DNA of 38,493 nt from Rhodopirellula sp. (GCA_012728855.1 JAAYEH010000024.1:1-38493), one strand, 5' to 3'. Shown: positions 1-7,999, counted from the stretch's first letter. Made by a program: numbers and translations. Notes: generated by a model not told the origin, from the letters alone.

Positions 1-92
1 ATGACCACCAAAGGTCCGCAAATCGTAACTGCCCTTTTCCAAGCACAACATGCAACGCTCCAACAACTTAACGCCACCGCCGCGCAATAACT

Positions 93-110
93 TTGTCAAA
101 AACTTCACAA
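93..110. promoter_or_regulatory. Rex-like operator candidate
   Basis: The 18-bp site TTGTCAA-AAAC-TTCACAA resembles the NADH-sensing repressor Rex operator (TTGTGAA-N4-TTCACAA), with one mismatch in the left half-site. On the minus strand it contains TTGACA, a good -35 element. A possible minus-strand reading frame begins at 51 (ATG, with GGAG about 8 nt upstream) and runs off the left edge after 17 codons, so the site may control a gene outside the window. The match to Rex is from memory of the consensus, and no rex gene is in view. Confidence 0.3.
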
Positions 111-133
111 TGTTGAAGGTTAGTAGTACAGTA

Positions 134-257
134 AGGCGAGCGGCAGAAAAGAATCTACCCGCCTCGGACGTAGCCTGACTCTCCGAGTCGGGGCTTCGAA
201 GCCAGACCCGACTCGGAGAGTCAGGCTACGAATTTCTGCCGCTCGCCTAAGGCGAGC
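134..257. repeat. Nested palindromic repeat
   Basis: There is a perfect 24-bp inverted repeat (169-192 with 207-230, 14-nt loop). It lies inside a second perfect 16-bp inverted repeat (134-149 with 233-248). The outer right arm overlaps a third hairpin (241-247 with 251-257, loop TAA). There is no T-run, so it does not look like an ordinary terminator. It lies about 55 bp beyond the 3' end of the minus-strand permease gene. No coding function is visible in 1-312 apart from the possible partial frame noted at the left edge. Confidence 0.85.
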
Positions 258-262
258 CTACC

Positions 263-292
263 AGCCCGGCTGCTTCCTTGAGCAGCCGGACT
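263..292. repeat. Dispersed GC-rich hairpin, copy 1
   Basis: The arms AGCCCGGCTGCT and AGCAGCCGGACT pair at 11 of 12 positions around a 6-nt loop. It sits about 20 nt beyond the stop codon of the minus-strand permease gene and could fold in its mRNA, although no U-tract follows. Related hairpins occur at 5994-6063 and 11041-11108, so it belongs to a dispersed family. Confidence 0.6.
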
Positions 293-312
293 GTTCGACG
301 CGGTTTGCCCGA

Positions 313-1761
313 CTAAGCGGTCGGTTCCGGCGCAGCTTCCTGGGTTGTCGCCGGCATTTCCAGAGTGCGAGTCTGCAGGCCGATCTTAGCCAGGATCAGA
401 TACAGCACGAAGCCGACGACAAAGGCCATCAGCGGCGGCACGGGGACGATCGTTGCATACTCTTTCAGGGGTTCGACGAGAGCGGCGACGCTGTTGAACG
501 CCCCCACGATAAACCCGGCGATCCACGAGATCCAGCCGGCCGGATTGAAACCTGCTCGCGGTCCGGCCCACTTCTTGCCGGAGAGGAGGTAGTCAGCGGC
601 CATCGCCCCGCACACCGGTCCGAATGAAGCGCCGATGATGGAAAACACCGAAACGACATCGCCTGCCCAACCGGTCACGGCGAGGATAATGCTCACCAAA
701 GTGCCGATTCCGACCGAAATGAACGGATTGACCTTGGGCAGCGTCGTCTTGAAGCTGTTGGCCGCAATGAAAGCCGAGAAGCACGCGGGCGGGAAGGCTG
801 CAATGGTCAGGAGATACCAGAAGACCGATGCGGTCTGGGTTCCCATGATGTTTCCCATCAGCGTTGTCGTCTGAAGCTTGGTCGGGTCGTCGATTTTGCC
901 TAAACCGCAAGCCCCGGCGACGATCAACAGAGAGAGCCCGCCTGCAAAGATCGTGGCGCCGGCGATGCCGACCATGCCGCCGAGTTGCACGTCCTTCGAA
1001 TCACGGTTGTTCATACCGAAATCGGTGCCGGCGGCTCCAGCCGTCGCAAAGAAACCGATGATGTACGTCAATAGGAACGCCATCACCCCCCAGATCGTCA
1101 ATGCGGAGGCGGAACCCTCGCCCGCCGCGGCGCGGGCATTGCCCGCGAGGCTGCCGCCGTCAAAACTGCCGAGGCCCCCGATGGTCGAGAAGAAGAGAAT
1201 CAACAGGATTGCGAAGGGGATGAGCGGCAGAAAGCTGGCCACTCGCGCCACGTACTGGATTCCTTTCAATCCCATAAACGCCGCCAAGACGGCCCACACC
1301 GTAGCCACGATCGCATGGGCGGGTGTGCCCAAGGCGGCCTCCGGCCCTCCGACCCATGGGGCACAAAGCAGCACGGCGGAAAAGAACGCGTTCACGCCCA
1401 ACCAACCGAACTGCAACACGCCCATGAGATAGCCGGGCATGAGAAAGCCGCCGGTCGCCCCGTACGTGGAAGTGCCCACGATGTACAGCGGAAGTCCGGT
1501 TTTCAGGCCGAGCATTCCTGGAACCAGATAGTAGAGGAAATGGCACAGCAACGCCGCCAGCACCAGCCCGGCAAACGCGATCATCAATCCCTGCGACAAA
1601 GCGCCGCCGGAAACACCGCCGCCGGTCGGGATGTCTTGCCAAAAGACAAACCAGAGCATAATGCCCGCGTACGTCTGCGCGGTGCTCTTATACCAGGCAA
1701 CGCGGTTCGACTGCGGCACGGGCTGGGCCGCTGCAATGTAGTCGGGTAGTCTCGAAGCCAT
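313..1761 (-). CDS. NCS1-family purine/cytosine permease
   Basis: A polytopic inner-membrane protein of 482 residues, close to the usual length of the nucleobase:cation symporter-1 (CodB/allantoin permease-like) family, with about 12 hydrophobic helices separated by short loops. The N-terminal stretch with NRVAWYKSTAQTYAGI and the following glycine-rich helix fit the family's first membrane segment. It is expected to bring a nucleobase or related compound into the cell by cation symport, but the substrate cannot be read from the sequence. The ATG at 1761 has GGAGGGA 5 nt upstream. It appears to be a single-gene unit with a candidate promoter at 1870-1899 and a hairpin after its stop. Family call fairly sure, substrate unknown. 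Confidence 0.8.
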   Translation of the reverse strand: MASRLPDYIAAAQPVPQSNRVAWYKSTAQTYAGIMLWFVFWQDIPTGGGVSGGALSQGLMIAFAGLVLAALLCHFLYYLVPGMLGLKTGLPLYIVGTSTYGATGGFLMPGYLMGVLQFGWLGVNAFFSAVLLCAPWVGGPEAALGTPAHAIVATVWAVLAAFMGLKGIQYVARVASFLPLIPFAILLILFFSTIGGLGSFDGGSLAGNARAAAGEGSASALTIWGVMAFLLTYIIGFFATAGAAGTDFGMNNRDSKDVQLGGMVGIAGATIFAGGLSLLIVAGACGLGKIDDPTKLQTTTLMGNIMGTQTASVFWYLLTIAAFPPACFSAFIAANSFKTTLPKVNPFISVGIGTLVSIILAVTGWAGDVVSVFSIIGASFGPVCGAMAADYLLSGKKWAGPRAGFNPAGWISWIAGFIVGAFNSVAALVEPLKEYATIVPVPPLMAFVVGFVLYLILAKIGLQTRTLEMPATTQEAAPEPTA

Positions 1762-1869
1762 TGTTCCCTCCAGTAGGTCAGATCAGAACGGATGCGTACC
1801 CAGGCCGTGAAAGGCCAACTTTCCGCCGACTCGAAATCCCTCGCTGCCCCGCCTTTTCGCCGAATCCAG

Positions 1870-1899
1870 AGTATAGCGGGGGGCGGCCGGAGAAGTCCA
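1870..1899 (-). promoter_or_regulatory. Candidate promoter of the NCS1 permease
   Basis: On the minus strand, TGGACT (1899-1894), an 18-bp spacer and TATACT (1875-1870) form a sigma-70-like promoter. The predicted start near 1863 gives a leader of about 100 nt before the ATG at 1761. The -10 match is good and the -35 is 4 of 6. Confidence 0.35.
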
Positions 1900-1927
1900 G
1901 CAGCGCTGGGCGGGGAAGAGTGCGGCG

Positions 1928-2036
1928 GCTCACGCAAAGGCGCAAAGACGCAAAGGAAAGTCAGGCAATAGAGACAGGGGAAAAGCAGGGAAGGTCTTTG
2001 CCCCTCGACTTTGCGCCTTTGCGGCTTTGCGTGAGC
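1928..2036. repeat. Inverted octamer-repeat element
   Basis: The left arm (1928-1955) is built from roughly 8-nt units of the form CGCAAAGG/CGCAAAGA. The right arm (2009-2036) is its reverse complement at about 26 of 28 positions, with units such as TTTGCGCC and TTTGCGTG. The two arms are separated by about 53 nt and lie between the stop of the SLC13 gene and the upstream region of the NCS1 gene, both on the minus strand. It is a mobile-looking palindromic repeat with no coding content. Confidence 0.7.
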
Positions 2037-2069
2037 TTCCCGATTTTGGGTTCGGTTGGAGGTCGTTAT

Positions 2070-3926
2070 TCAGAATGGCCATACCAGGGGGGCCACCAGG
2101 ACGGTGATCGACCAAACCAACAGATCTAGCGGAATGCCGATTTTGAGGTAGTCGCTGAATCGATAACCGCCCGGGCCGTAGACCATCAGATTGGTCTGGT
2201 AACCGATCGGAGTGGCGAAGCCGGCCGAGGCCGCCATCATCACCGCGACGATGAAGGGAATCGGGTTGGCGTCGAGATTCTGCGCAGTCAACAGCGCGAA
2301 CGGAAACATCAACGCGGCCGCCGCGTTGTTGGTTACCAATTCGGTGACCGCCAGGGTGACGCCGTAAATCGCCACCAGCGACAGCCAAGGGCTGCCGCCG
2401 ACGACGCTGATGATTCCTTGAGTGATACCGTCGGCCGCTCCGGTCTTCTCTAGCGCCTGCCCAATTCCGAAGGAAGCGGCGATCGCCAGCAGAACCTGCC
2501 AGTCGATGCTCCGCCGGGCCTGCTCGGTACGGCAACAGCGGGTGAGGATCATCAGGCCGGCGGCCACCACCGCCGCTTCGAGCATACTGACGGCACCGAG
2601 TGAAATGGTGCTTTCGCCCCAGGCAATCGCGATCGGCCCGAAGCCTTCCGTCGCCGTGACGACGGCGATCATGCCCAACAGAATCGTCAGCGCCACGGCC
2701 GCCTTTTCGAAGCGGGGCGGAGTGGAGTCCTCCACACGGCTGACCAAAAAGAACTGGCGGCTGTTGCGGTTCTGGTTGACAAAGGAGGCGTGTCCTTCCA
2801 GCAAGAGAATGTCGCCGGCCCGCAACACGATATCGCCGATCTTGCCGCGAACCCGCTCACCGTGACGGGCGACGGCAATGACCACGGCGTTGTACACCGA
2901 GCGAAAGCGACCGTCGCGGATCGTTTTGCCCACCACGGGACAGCTCTTGCTGACGACCGCTTCGATCAGGCAGCGATCGGAGCGGGGCGAGTCGAGTTTG
3001 AAGACCTGGTCGGTGGCGGGAACCAGACCGCGGATCTTCTGCAGCTCGCGGACCGAGTCGACGATTCCCACGAAAACGAGTCGATCGTTGGCCCGCAAAC
3101 GTTGCTCGGGGCCCACCGCCGCCAGGACGGTTCCTTCGCGGTCGATCTCCGCCAGGTACAGTCCGGCCAAGTGCCGCAAGCCGGCATCTTCAATCGACTT
3201 TCCCACCAACGGACTGCCCGGCTCCACGAGCATCTCCACCGTGTACTGCCGCGGGTCGGACGCGGTGGCGATGCTCGGCTGCCGGTCCGGCAGAAGACGG
3301 GGGCCGATGAGCAAGAGAAAGGCAATGCCGGCCAGGGCGCAGGGGAGCCCGACCCAGGTGATTTCGAAGATCCCGAGGCCGCGAGGAAGCCTGGAGACGC
3401 CGTCTGCGGCGACCTGCGCTTCGTGCGCGCGGATGAGAAAGCCGTTGACAACGAGATTCGTGCTCGTGCCGATCAGGGTGCAGGTGCCGCCCAGAATCGC
3501 CGCGTAGGAGAGCGGGATCATCAGCTTGGAGGGAGAAATCCGGTGGTGCTTGGCCCAGTCGTTGACAGCCGGGATGAGCATGGCGACCAGCGGCGTGTTG
3601 TTCATCAGACCGCTGAGGATCGCCGTGGGGGCCATCAGCCGGCGGGTGGCGTCGGCCACGGACTTCGGCTGCCCGAAGAGGCGGGCCGCAATCAACGCCA
3701 CTCCGCCCGTCTCGACCACTCCGGTGGCGACAACAAACAGCACGCCGACCGTGATCATCCCTTCATTGGAAAAGCCGGCCAGGGCCTCCGACGGAGTGAG
3801 AATTCCGAAGACCAGGAGGATCGACAGGCCGGAAACCAGCACCAAATCCGGTGCGAGGTGCGTGGCGGTGAGCAGCCCCAACACCAGGAAGACGACCGCA
3901 AGCGTAAACCAGGCTTCAAACCCCAT
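2070..3926 (-). CDS. SLC13/DASS-family permease with two RCK_C domains
   Basis: Inner-membrane anion transporter of 618 residues. Hydrophobic helices occupy about residues 1-190 and 410-618. The middle (about 215-390) is hydrophilic and contains two TrkA-C/RCK_C-like repeats, each with a segment like GSPLVGKSIEDAGL or SCPVVGKTIRD. Two DASS substrate/sodium-binding loops are visible: GTSTNLVVNG in the first half and TNNAAAALMFP with TPIGYQTNLMVYGPGGY in the second. Family members move sulfate, phosphate or dicarboxylates with sodium, and the RCK_C domains are thought to be regulatory. The ATG at 3926 (MGFEAWF) is preferred because AGAGG lies about 8 nt upstream. A longer frame from 3998 would run through part of the palindromic repeat and adds a sequence unlike the family. 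Substrate not determinable. Confidence 0.85.
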   Translation of the reverse strand: MGFEAWFTLAVVFLVLGLLTATHLAPDLVLVSGLSILLVFGILTPSEALAGFSNEGMITVGVLFVVATGVVETGGVALIAARLFGQPKSVADATRRLMAPTAILSGLMNNTPLVAMLIPAVNDWAKHHRISPSKLMIPLSYAAILGGTCTLIGTSTNLVVNGFLIRAHEAQVAADGVSRLPRGLGIFEITWVGLPCALAGIAFLLLIGPRLLPDRQPSIATASDPRQYTVEMLVEPGSPLVGKSIEDAGLRHLAGLYLAEIDREGTVLAAVGPEQRLRANDRLVFVGIVDSVRELQKIRGLVPATDQVFKLDSPRSDRCLIEAVVSKSCPVVGKTIRDGRFRSVYNAVVIAVARHGERVRGKIGDIVLRAGDILLLEGHASFVNQNRNSRQFFLVSRVEDSTPPRFEKAAVALTILLGMIAVVTATEGFGPIAIAWGESTISLGAVSMLEAAVVAAGLMILTRCCRTEQARRSIDWQVLLAIAASFGIGQALEKTGAADGITQGIISVVGGSPWLSLVAIYGVTLAVTELVTNNAAAALMFPFALLTAQNLDANPIPFIVAVMMAASAGFATPIGYQTNLMVYGPGGYRFSDYLKIGIPLDLLVWSITVLVAPLVWPF

Positions 3927-3989
3927 TGGCTGCCTCTTTGAATCCTTGTTGGCAATGTCCGAGCATCTCGCAAGCATGATCGGCTCGTC

Positions 3990-4076
3990 TAACCGCAACG
4001 GCCAACGGCCTGCGCGGTCGGCGGCAATAATACCCGCTACGGCACAGCCCGCGCAGGCCGTTGGCCGTTGCGGTTA
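3990..4076. repeat. Perfect 28-bp inverted repeat
   Basis: The arms 3990-4017 and 4049-4076 are perfectly complementary over 28 bp and are separated by 31 bp. The element lies 15 nt after the stop of the minus-strand N-acetylglucosamine kinase gene and 64 nt before the SLC13 start. It could fold in the kinase mRNA, but no T-run follows on either strand, so it is listed as a repeat and not as an intrinsic terminator. Confidence 0.85.
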
Positions 4077-4090
4077 AACGATTTCGGTTG

Positions 4091-5035
4091 CTAGGCATTC
4101 CCCGCCAACTCGGCGGCGAGTTTCACCGCGCCGGCAACGGGCTGTGGAACCGTGCTGAAGATCGAGGGGAATACTCCGCGCCGATGCAGTTCTGCTTCGA
4201 GGCGATCCAGCAGACCACCGCCGAGCAGGACTCCACCGGTCAGTCCTAACGGATAATCGCCCTCGTCAAACCCCAATTGCCGGACCACCGCGGCGACCAT
4301 TGCCGCCAGGTCGGCGGCGGCGGCGGCGAGGATCCTGCCCGCAACCGCATCATCCTCTCGATCCGCTTCGATCACCAATTCGGCCATCGACGCCAGCCGG
4401 GCGCGATCCGACGCATCAGGATAAACGGCCGACACCATTTCCAGCGGTTCGCGGATGCCGAGATAGTCGAGAACGGCTTCGACCAGTCGCGTTTCGGGGC
4501 CGCGTCCATCGGCCGCTTGCGCGACGGCGCGGAGCGCCGCGACGGCGATCCAGTAGCCGCTCCCCTCGTCGCCAAACAGAAACCCCCAGCCTCCCGATCG
4601 GGCGGTTTCGCCTGCGGCGTTGCGTCCGAAGGCGAACGAACCGGTGCCCGAGATCAGCGCCACTCCCCAGCCTTGCGGCGCCGCCGCGGCGAGGACGGGC
4701 ATGGCGTCGCTGACGATGTCGAATCGGCTCGCCAGCCTCGCCTGCTCGGCCCAGTCTCGGAATATCCGTTGGTTTTCTTCGCGCGACGAGCCGGCCAGGC
4801 ACAAGACGGCCGCCGCCACTTCGTCGCGGTCGGCGTTCGCCCCGCGAAAGGCCGCCGCCACGGCATGGTCGAGATTCTCCACCGCGGTGGCCGTGCCGAC
4901 CGATTGGATATTCGTCGCCCCGGACGATCCACGACCCAACACCGTGGACTTTCCGTCCGGCTCAAGGGCAGCCAACCAGGCGACCGTCTTGCTGCCGCCG
5001 CCGTCGATACCGAGGATCCGTCGTTCAGCCGCCAT
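4091..5035 (-). CDS. BadF/BcrA-type N-acetylglucosamine kinase
   Basis: Cytoplasmic sugar kinase of 314 residues in the ASKHA fold. The phosphate-binding loop IDGGGSKT is at about residues 10-17, a second phosphate motif with GTGSFAFG near 130, and SGGWGFLFGDEGSGYW follows at about 147-162, as in eukaryotic and bacterial GlcNAc kinases of the BadF/BadG family. It would phosphorylate N-acetylglucosamine (possibly N-acetylmuramate or glucosamine) with ATP. Its start overlaps the stop of murQ by 11 nt, so the two are translationally coupled. MurQ yields GlcNAc-6-phosphate from MurNAc-6-phosphate and this kinase yields GlcNAc-6-phosphate from free GlcNAc, which points to amino-sugar recycling. 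The exact substrate is inferred from context. Confidence 0.82.
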   Translation of the reverse strand: MAAERRILGIDGGGSKTVAWLAALEPDGKSTVLGRGSSGATNIQSVGTATAVENLDHAVAAAFRGANADRDEVAAAVLCLAGSSREENQRIFRDWAEQARLASRFDIVSDAMPVLAAAAPQGWGVALISGTGSFAFGRNAAGETARSGGWGFLFGDEGSGYWIAVAALRAVAQAADGRGPETRLVEAVLDYLGIREPLEMVSAVYPDASDRARLASMAELVIEADREDDAVAGRILAAAAADLAAMVAAVVRQLGFDEGDYPLGLTGGVLLGGGLLDRLEAELHRRGVFPSIFSTVPQPVAGAVKLAAELAGNA

Positions 5036-5933
5036 CGGACTCCAATGCTCCGCGCAATTGACCGCCGGACCGCTGGAGCAATTGCCGCGACTGATCCGCG
5101 GAAACGCGCCGGACGTGCATGACGATGGCGGTCTTCACTTCGCCGCCGCAGTCGGCGAGCAGTCGTTCCGCCTCGGCCTCCGAGATCCCCGTTGCCTCGT
5201 GGACGATGCGGCGCGATCGGGCGACAAGCTTGGAATTCGTCGCGCGGAGATCGACCATCAGATTCCCGTAGGTCTTGCCCAGCAGGACCATGGCTCCCGT
5301 GCTGAGCATGTTGAGGACCATCTTCGTGGCCGTGCCGGCCTTCAGTCGCGTCGAGCCGCTGATCACTTCGGGACCGACCAGCGGAGTGATGGCCAGGTCG
5401 CAAACGCTGTTGACGGCCGCCTGGAAGCTGCAACTCAAGGCGATGGCGTAGGCGCCGCATTGCCGGGCGTGGTCGAGTCCGGCCAGCACGTACGGTGTCC
5501 GGCCGCTGGTGGCGATGCCGACCAGAACGTCGCGGCTGCAAAGTCCAACCTGATCGAGATCGGCAATCGCCAGGTCACGGCAGTCCTCCGCACCCTCTGC
5601 CGCCCGGAACATCGCCTCCCTGCCCCCCGCGATCAACCCGATGACCAGTTCGGGCGGGGTGCTGAAGGTGGGCGGGCATTCGGCGGCGTCGAGCACACCC
5701 AACCGGCCCGATGTGCCGGCACCCAAATAGATCAATCGGCCGCCGCCGCGCAAGCGATCCGCGATGATCTCGATCGCCTTGGCGATGCTCTCGGCTTCGC
5801 GGCCCACGGCTTGCGGCGCCTTGGCGTCCTCGCTGTTCATCAGTCGGACGATTTCCAGGGCCGATAATCGATCGATCGATTCCGAGGCTGGATTTCTTCC
5901 TTCGGTGGTGAGTATTGGGGAATCCGCTAGCAT
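5025..5933 (-). CDS. murQ: N-acetylmuramic acid 6-phosphate etherase
   Basis: MurQ cleaves the lactyl ether of MurNAc-6-phosphate to GlcNAc-6-phosphate and D-lactate in the cytoplasm. The protein is 302 residues, the usual length. A sugar-isomerase (SIS) domain covers about residues 55-220 with the family signature YLGAGTSGRLGVLDAAECPP (69-88), which contains the catalytic acid E85. The second conserved glutamate lies in AAEGAED (E116). ATSGRTPYVL (141-150) is the second phosphosugar-binding loop. The N-terminal TEGRNPAS is also typical. First gene of the murQ-kinase operon, behind a perfect TATAAT. It implies that this bacterium turns over or scavenges peptidoglycan sugars, consistent with planctomycetes having a peptidoglycan wall. 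Confidence 0.96.
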   Translation of the reverse strand: MLADSPILTTEGRNPASESIDRLSALEIVRLMNSEDAKAPQAVGREAESIAKAIEIIADRLRGGGRLIYLGAGTSGRLGVLDAAECPPTFSTPPELVIGLIAGGREAMFRAAEGAEDCRDLAIADLDQVGLCSRDVLVGIATSGRTPYVLAGLDHARQCGAYAIALSCSFQAAVNSVCDLAITPLVGPEVISGSTRLKAGTATKMVLNMLSTGAMVLLGKTYGNLMVDLRATNSKLVARSRRIVHEATGISEAEAERLLADCGGEVKTAIVMHVRRVSADQSRQLLQRSGGQLRGALESDGG

Positions 5934-5968
5934 GGTGTGCCGCTGGTTGGGTGTGAAGCAAAGCTACC

Positions 5969-5997
5969 ATTATACGCACGGGCTCCCTGGAAAAGCA
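5969..5997 (-). promoter_or_regulatory. Candidate promoter of murQ
   Basis: A perfect TATAAT (5974-5969 on the minus strand) lies 35 nt upstream of the murQ ATG, giving a short leader of about 28 nt. The matching -35 region (around 5997-5992, TGCTTT) is poor and overlaps the left arm of the hairpin repeat at 5994-6063, so an activator or a weak promoter is possible. Confidence 0.45.
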
Positions 5998-6063
5998 GCC
6001 CGGCTGTCGGCCACCGGATTTCTCCGGAGCAATCCCTTGCTTGATGCGAGCAGCCGGGCTGCT
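5994..6063. repeat. Dispersed GC-rich hairpin, copy 2
   Basis: The arms AGCAGCCCGGCTG (5994-6006) and CAGCCGGGCTGCT (6051-6063) are perfectly complementary over 13 bp. Between them lies a smaller hairpin, CCGG..CCGG at 6015-6028. It occupies the divergent promoter region between murQ and the protein kinase gene and belongs to the same family as the elements at 263-292 and 11041-11108. Confidence 0.75.
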
Positions 6064-6078
6064 GGGTGGGCCTCCGAT

Positions 6079-6107
6079 TTGACGCGAGCCACCACCCATA
6101 CTACAAT
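6079..6107 (+). promoter_or_regulatory. Promoter of the Ser/Thr kinase gene
   Basis: TTGACG (6079-6084), an exact 17-bp spacer and TACAAT (6102-6107) make a strong sigma-70-type promoter. Predicted start near 6114 and a leader of about 74 nt to the ATG at 6188. Confidence 0.65.
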
Positions 6108-6187
6108 AAGCGATCTGATACCTCACTTGTACGGTGCTGTTTTGTCTGGTGGCTGCCCCTGTATGCCGGTCGACAGGATTCGAAGTG

Positions 6188-7924
6188 ATGATCACCGAAC
6201 TCGATGACGTGGTACGTTCGATCTGCGAATCGGGATTGATGGCGGAAAAAGAAGTCAGCGCTTTTCTCCAAGGTCTGCCCTCGGATCGCAAGCCGGCAGA
6301 CGGGCAGCAGCTTCTCCAGCAATTGGTCCGCGCGCAGCGCCTGACCAAGTTTCAGGCTCAGGCGGTTCACCAGGGCAAGGCCAAGGGGCTGGTGATGGGC
6401 AACTACGTCCTCCTCGACAAGCTTGGCGAGGGGGGGATGGGCCAGGTCTTCAAGGCACAGCATCGGCGTATGGAGCGTGTGGTCGCCCTGAAGATCCTGC
6501 CAGCCGAGGCAATCAAGTCCGAGGAATCGGTGCAACGATTCCACCGCGAAGTGAAGGCGGCCGCCCGCCTTACCCATCCGAATATCGTTCGCGCCTACGA
6601 CGCCGACGAAGCGCACGGTCTCCATTTCCTCGTCATGGAATACATGGAGGGGACCGATCTTGCCACGTTGGTCGAAAAAAAGGGGCCCCTGGCCGCGGAG
6701 GTCGCCGCGGACTACATCTGCCAGGCGGCAAGAGGTCTGGAGTATGCCCACGAGCAGAAGATCATTCATCGCGACATCAAGCCGGCGAACCTCGTGCTCG
6801 ACACGACCGGGACGGTAAAGATCCTGGACATGGGGCTGGCCCGTATCGAGGAAACGCCGACCTTGGACGACCGGACGGTCGACGGCGCGCTGACGCGCGA
6901 CGGCGACGTGATGGGAACCGTCGATTACATGTCGCCCGAGCAGGGCCTCAACACGAAAAAAGCGGATGCCCGCAGTGATGTCTACAGCCTCGGCTGCACG
7001 CTCTATTATCTTCTCACCGGCAGAGCGATGTATGAGGGCGAGAGCTTGATGGAGAAGCTGCTGGCGCACCGTGAAAAGACGCTGCCGCCTTTGAGGGAGC
7101 AACGCAAGGACATCACGGCGGCAATGGACGCGGCGTTTCGCCGGATGGTGGCCAAGAAGCCCGAACGGCGGTTGCAGACGATGGGCGAAGTGGTGGCGGA
7201 AATGGAGCGATGTGCGGGGCGCGGACGGCAGTCCGCCTCGATCGTTCGCCCGGCGACGTCTTCCGGCGGTCTGGCCGAGACGGTGCAGGTTCCCGCGGCG
7301 CCCGCACCCGCCCCCACGGCCGCTGCCTCGACGTTTCGCGCGGCTTCGCCCACCGTGCCGCCCGAGCCCATGCCGAAGGCGAGTCGGCGCGAGGACGCTC
7401 TGAAGGCCGCCAAACGCCACAAACAAGAGCAGGAACATAAGAGCGCCTGGCAACAAGCGGTCAAGGCGGCCGACCGCAACTACAGCCGTCGCCACGGCCT
7501 GCGAACCATCGACAAAATCCTGGGCTTCTTTGGGAAGGCAGGGAATCTGACGTTCAAGTTGGTTGTGATCGTCGGCGTCGTAGGAGGCAGTCTCTACGTT
7601 GGTTCGATGTGGTGGGGAAACCGATCGCTCGTCAAACGCTGCGAGGAGCAGGTTCTGGCGACGGTGAACAAGGCCCTCGGCCAGACCGAACTGAACGCGA
7701 TCACCGCCGTCGATTTCACCAACGCCTCCGCCTTCGGCGCGCTGCCCGATATCCTTTCGTTCGAATCGCCGGTGGTTCAGGCGACCGACGTTGGCCGCCG
7801 GCCGGTTGCCAACCTGACCGGGCAGTACGATCGCATCAAGGGAATTATCGAGCTGAACATCGACCGCGCCACCGGCGCCGATCTGACCCGCATCCCCCTG
7901 GCTGCCGAGCCGGTGGCCGAGTAG
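6188..7924 (+). CDS. Membrane-anchored Ser/Thr protein kinase (PknB-like)
   Basis: 578 residues. An N-terminal segment of about 65 residues precedes the kinase domain and resembles planctomycete kinases (LTKFQAQAVHQGKAKGLVMG). The kinase domain covers about 72-335: glycine loop LGEGGMGQVFKA (near 80), catalytic lysine in VALKIL, HRDIKPAN near 193, the metal-binding motif as LDMGLAR near 213 (DMG instead of DFG), and MSPEQG in the activation segment. A proline/alanine-rich linker and a basic stretch lead to one membrane helix at about 455-475, followed by about 100 residues outside the cytoplasm without a recognised sensor fold. It probably phosphorylates cytoplasmic proteins in response to an envelope signal. 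The ATG at 6188 is preferred (AGGA 8 nt upstream) over an upstream ATG at 6134. Strong own promoter; targets unknown. Confidence 0.92.
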   Translation: MITELDDVVRSICESGLMAEKEVSAFLQGLPSDRKPADGQQLLQQLVRAQRLTKFQAQAVHQGKAKGLVMGNYVLLDKLGEGGMGQVFKAQHRRMERVVALKILPAEAIKSEESVQRFHREVKAAARLTHPNIVRAYDADEAHGLHFLVMEYMEGTDLATLVEKKGPLAAEVAADYICQAARGLEYAHEQKIIHRDIKPANLVLDTTGTVKILDMGLARIEETPTLDDRTVDGALTRDGDVMGTVDYMSPEQGLNTKKADARSDVYSLGCTLYYLLTGRAMYEGESLMEKLLAHREKTLPPLREQRKDITAAMDAAFRRMVAKKPERRLQTMGEVVAEMERCAGRGRQSASIVRPATSSGGLAETVQVPAAPAPAPTAAASTFRAASPTVPPEPMPKASRREDALKAAKRHKQEQEHKSAWQQAVKAADRNYSRRHGLRTIDKILGFFGKAGNLTFKLVVIVGVVGGSLYVGSMWWGNRSLVKRCEEQVLATVNKALGQTELNAITAVDFTNASAFGALPDILSFESPVVQATDVGRRPVANLTGQYDRIKGIIELNIDRATGADLTRIPLAAEPVAE

Positions 7925-7930
7925 CCGCGT

Positions 7931-7959
7931 TTGCCGCCTCGTGACGACGCTGCTATACT
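7931..7959 (+). promoter_or_regulatory. Promoter of mqnD
   Basis: TTGCCG (7931-7936), a 17-bp spacer and TATACT (7954-7959) lie immediately after the kinase stop codon (7922-7924). The predicted start near 7966 gives a 34-nt leader to the GTG at 8000. The TTG of this -35 box is also the most upstream possible start codon of the mqnD frame, so the promoter argues against that longer start. Confidence 0.45.
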
Positions 7960-7999
7960 CCAGGAAACGCTGAAGACGTTTCTTTTGGGAGAGTCGCCG

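Noticed and set aside
1..90. Plus-strand frame of 29 codons from position 1
   Set aside because: No ribosome site or context is visible and the composition is not convincing; the start coincides with the window edge.
1928..2036. CRISPR array
   Set aside because: The units are 8 nt long without unique spacers and are arranged as two inverted arms. The 7-nt arrays elsewhere also lack spacers.
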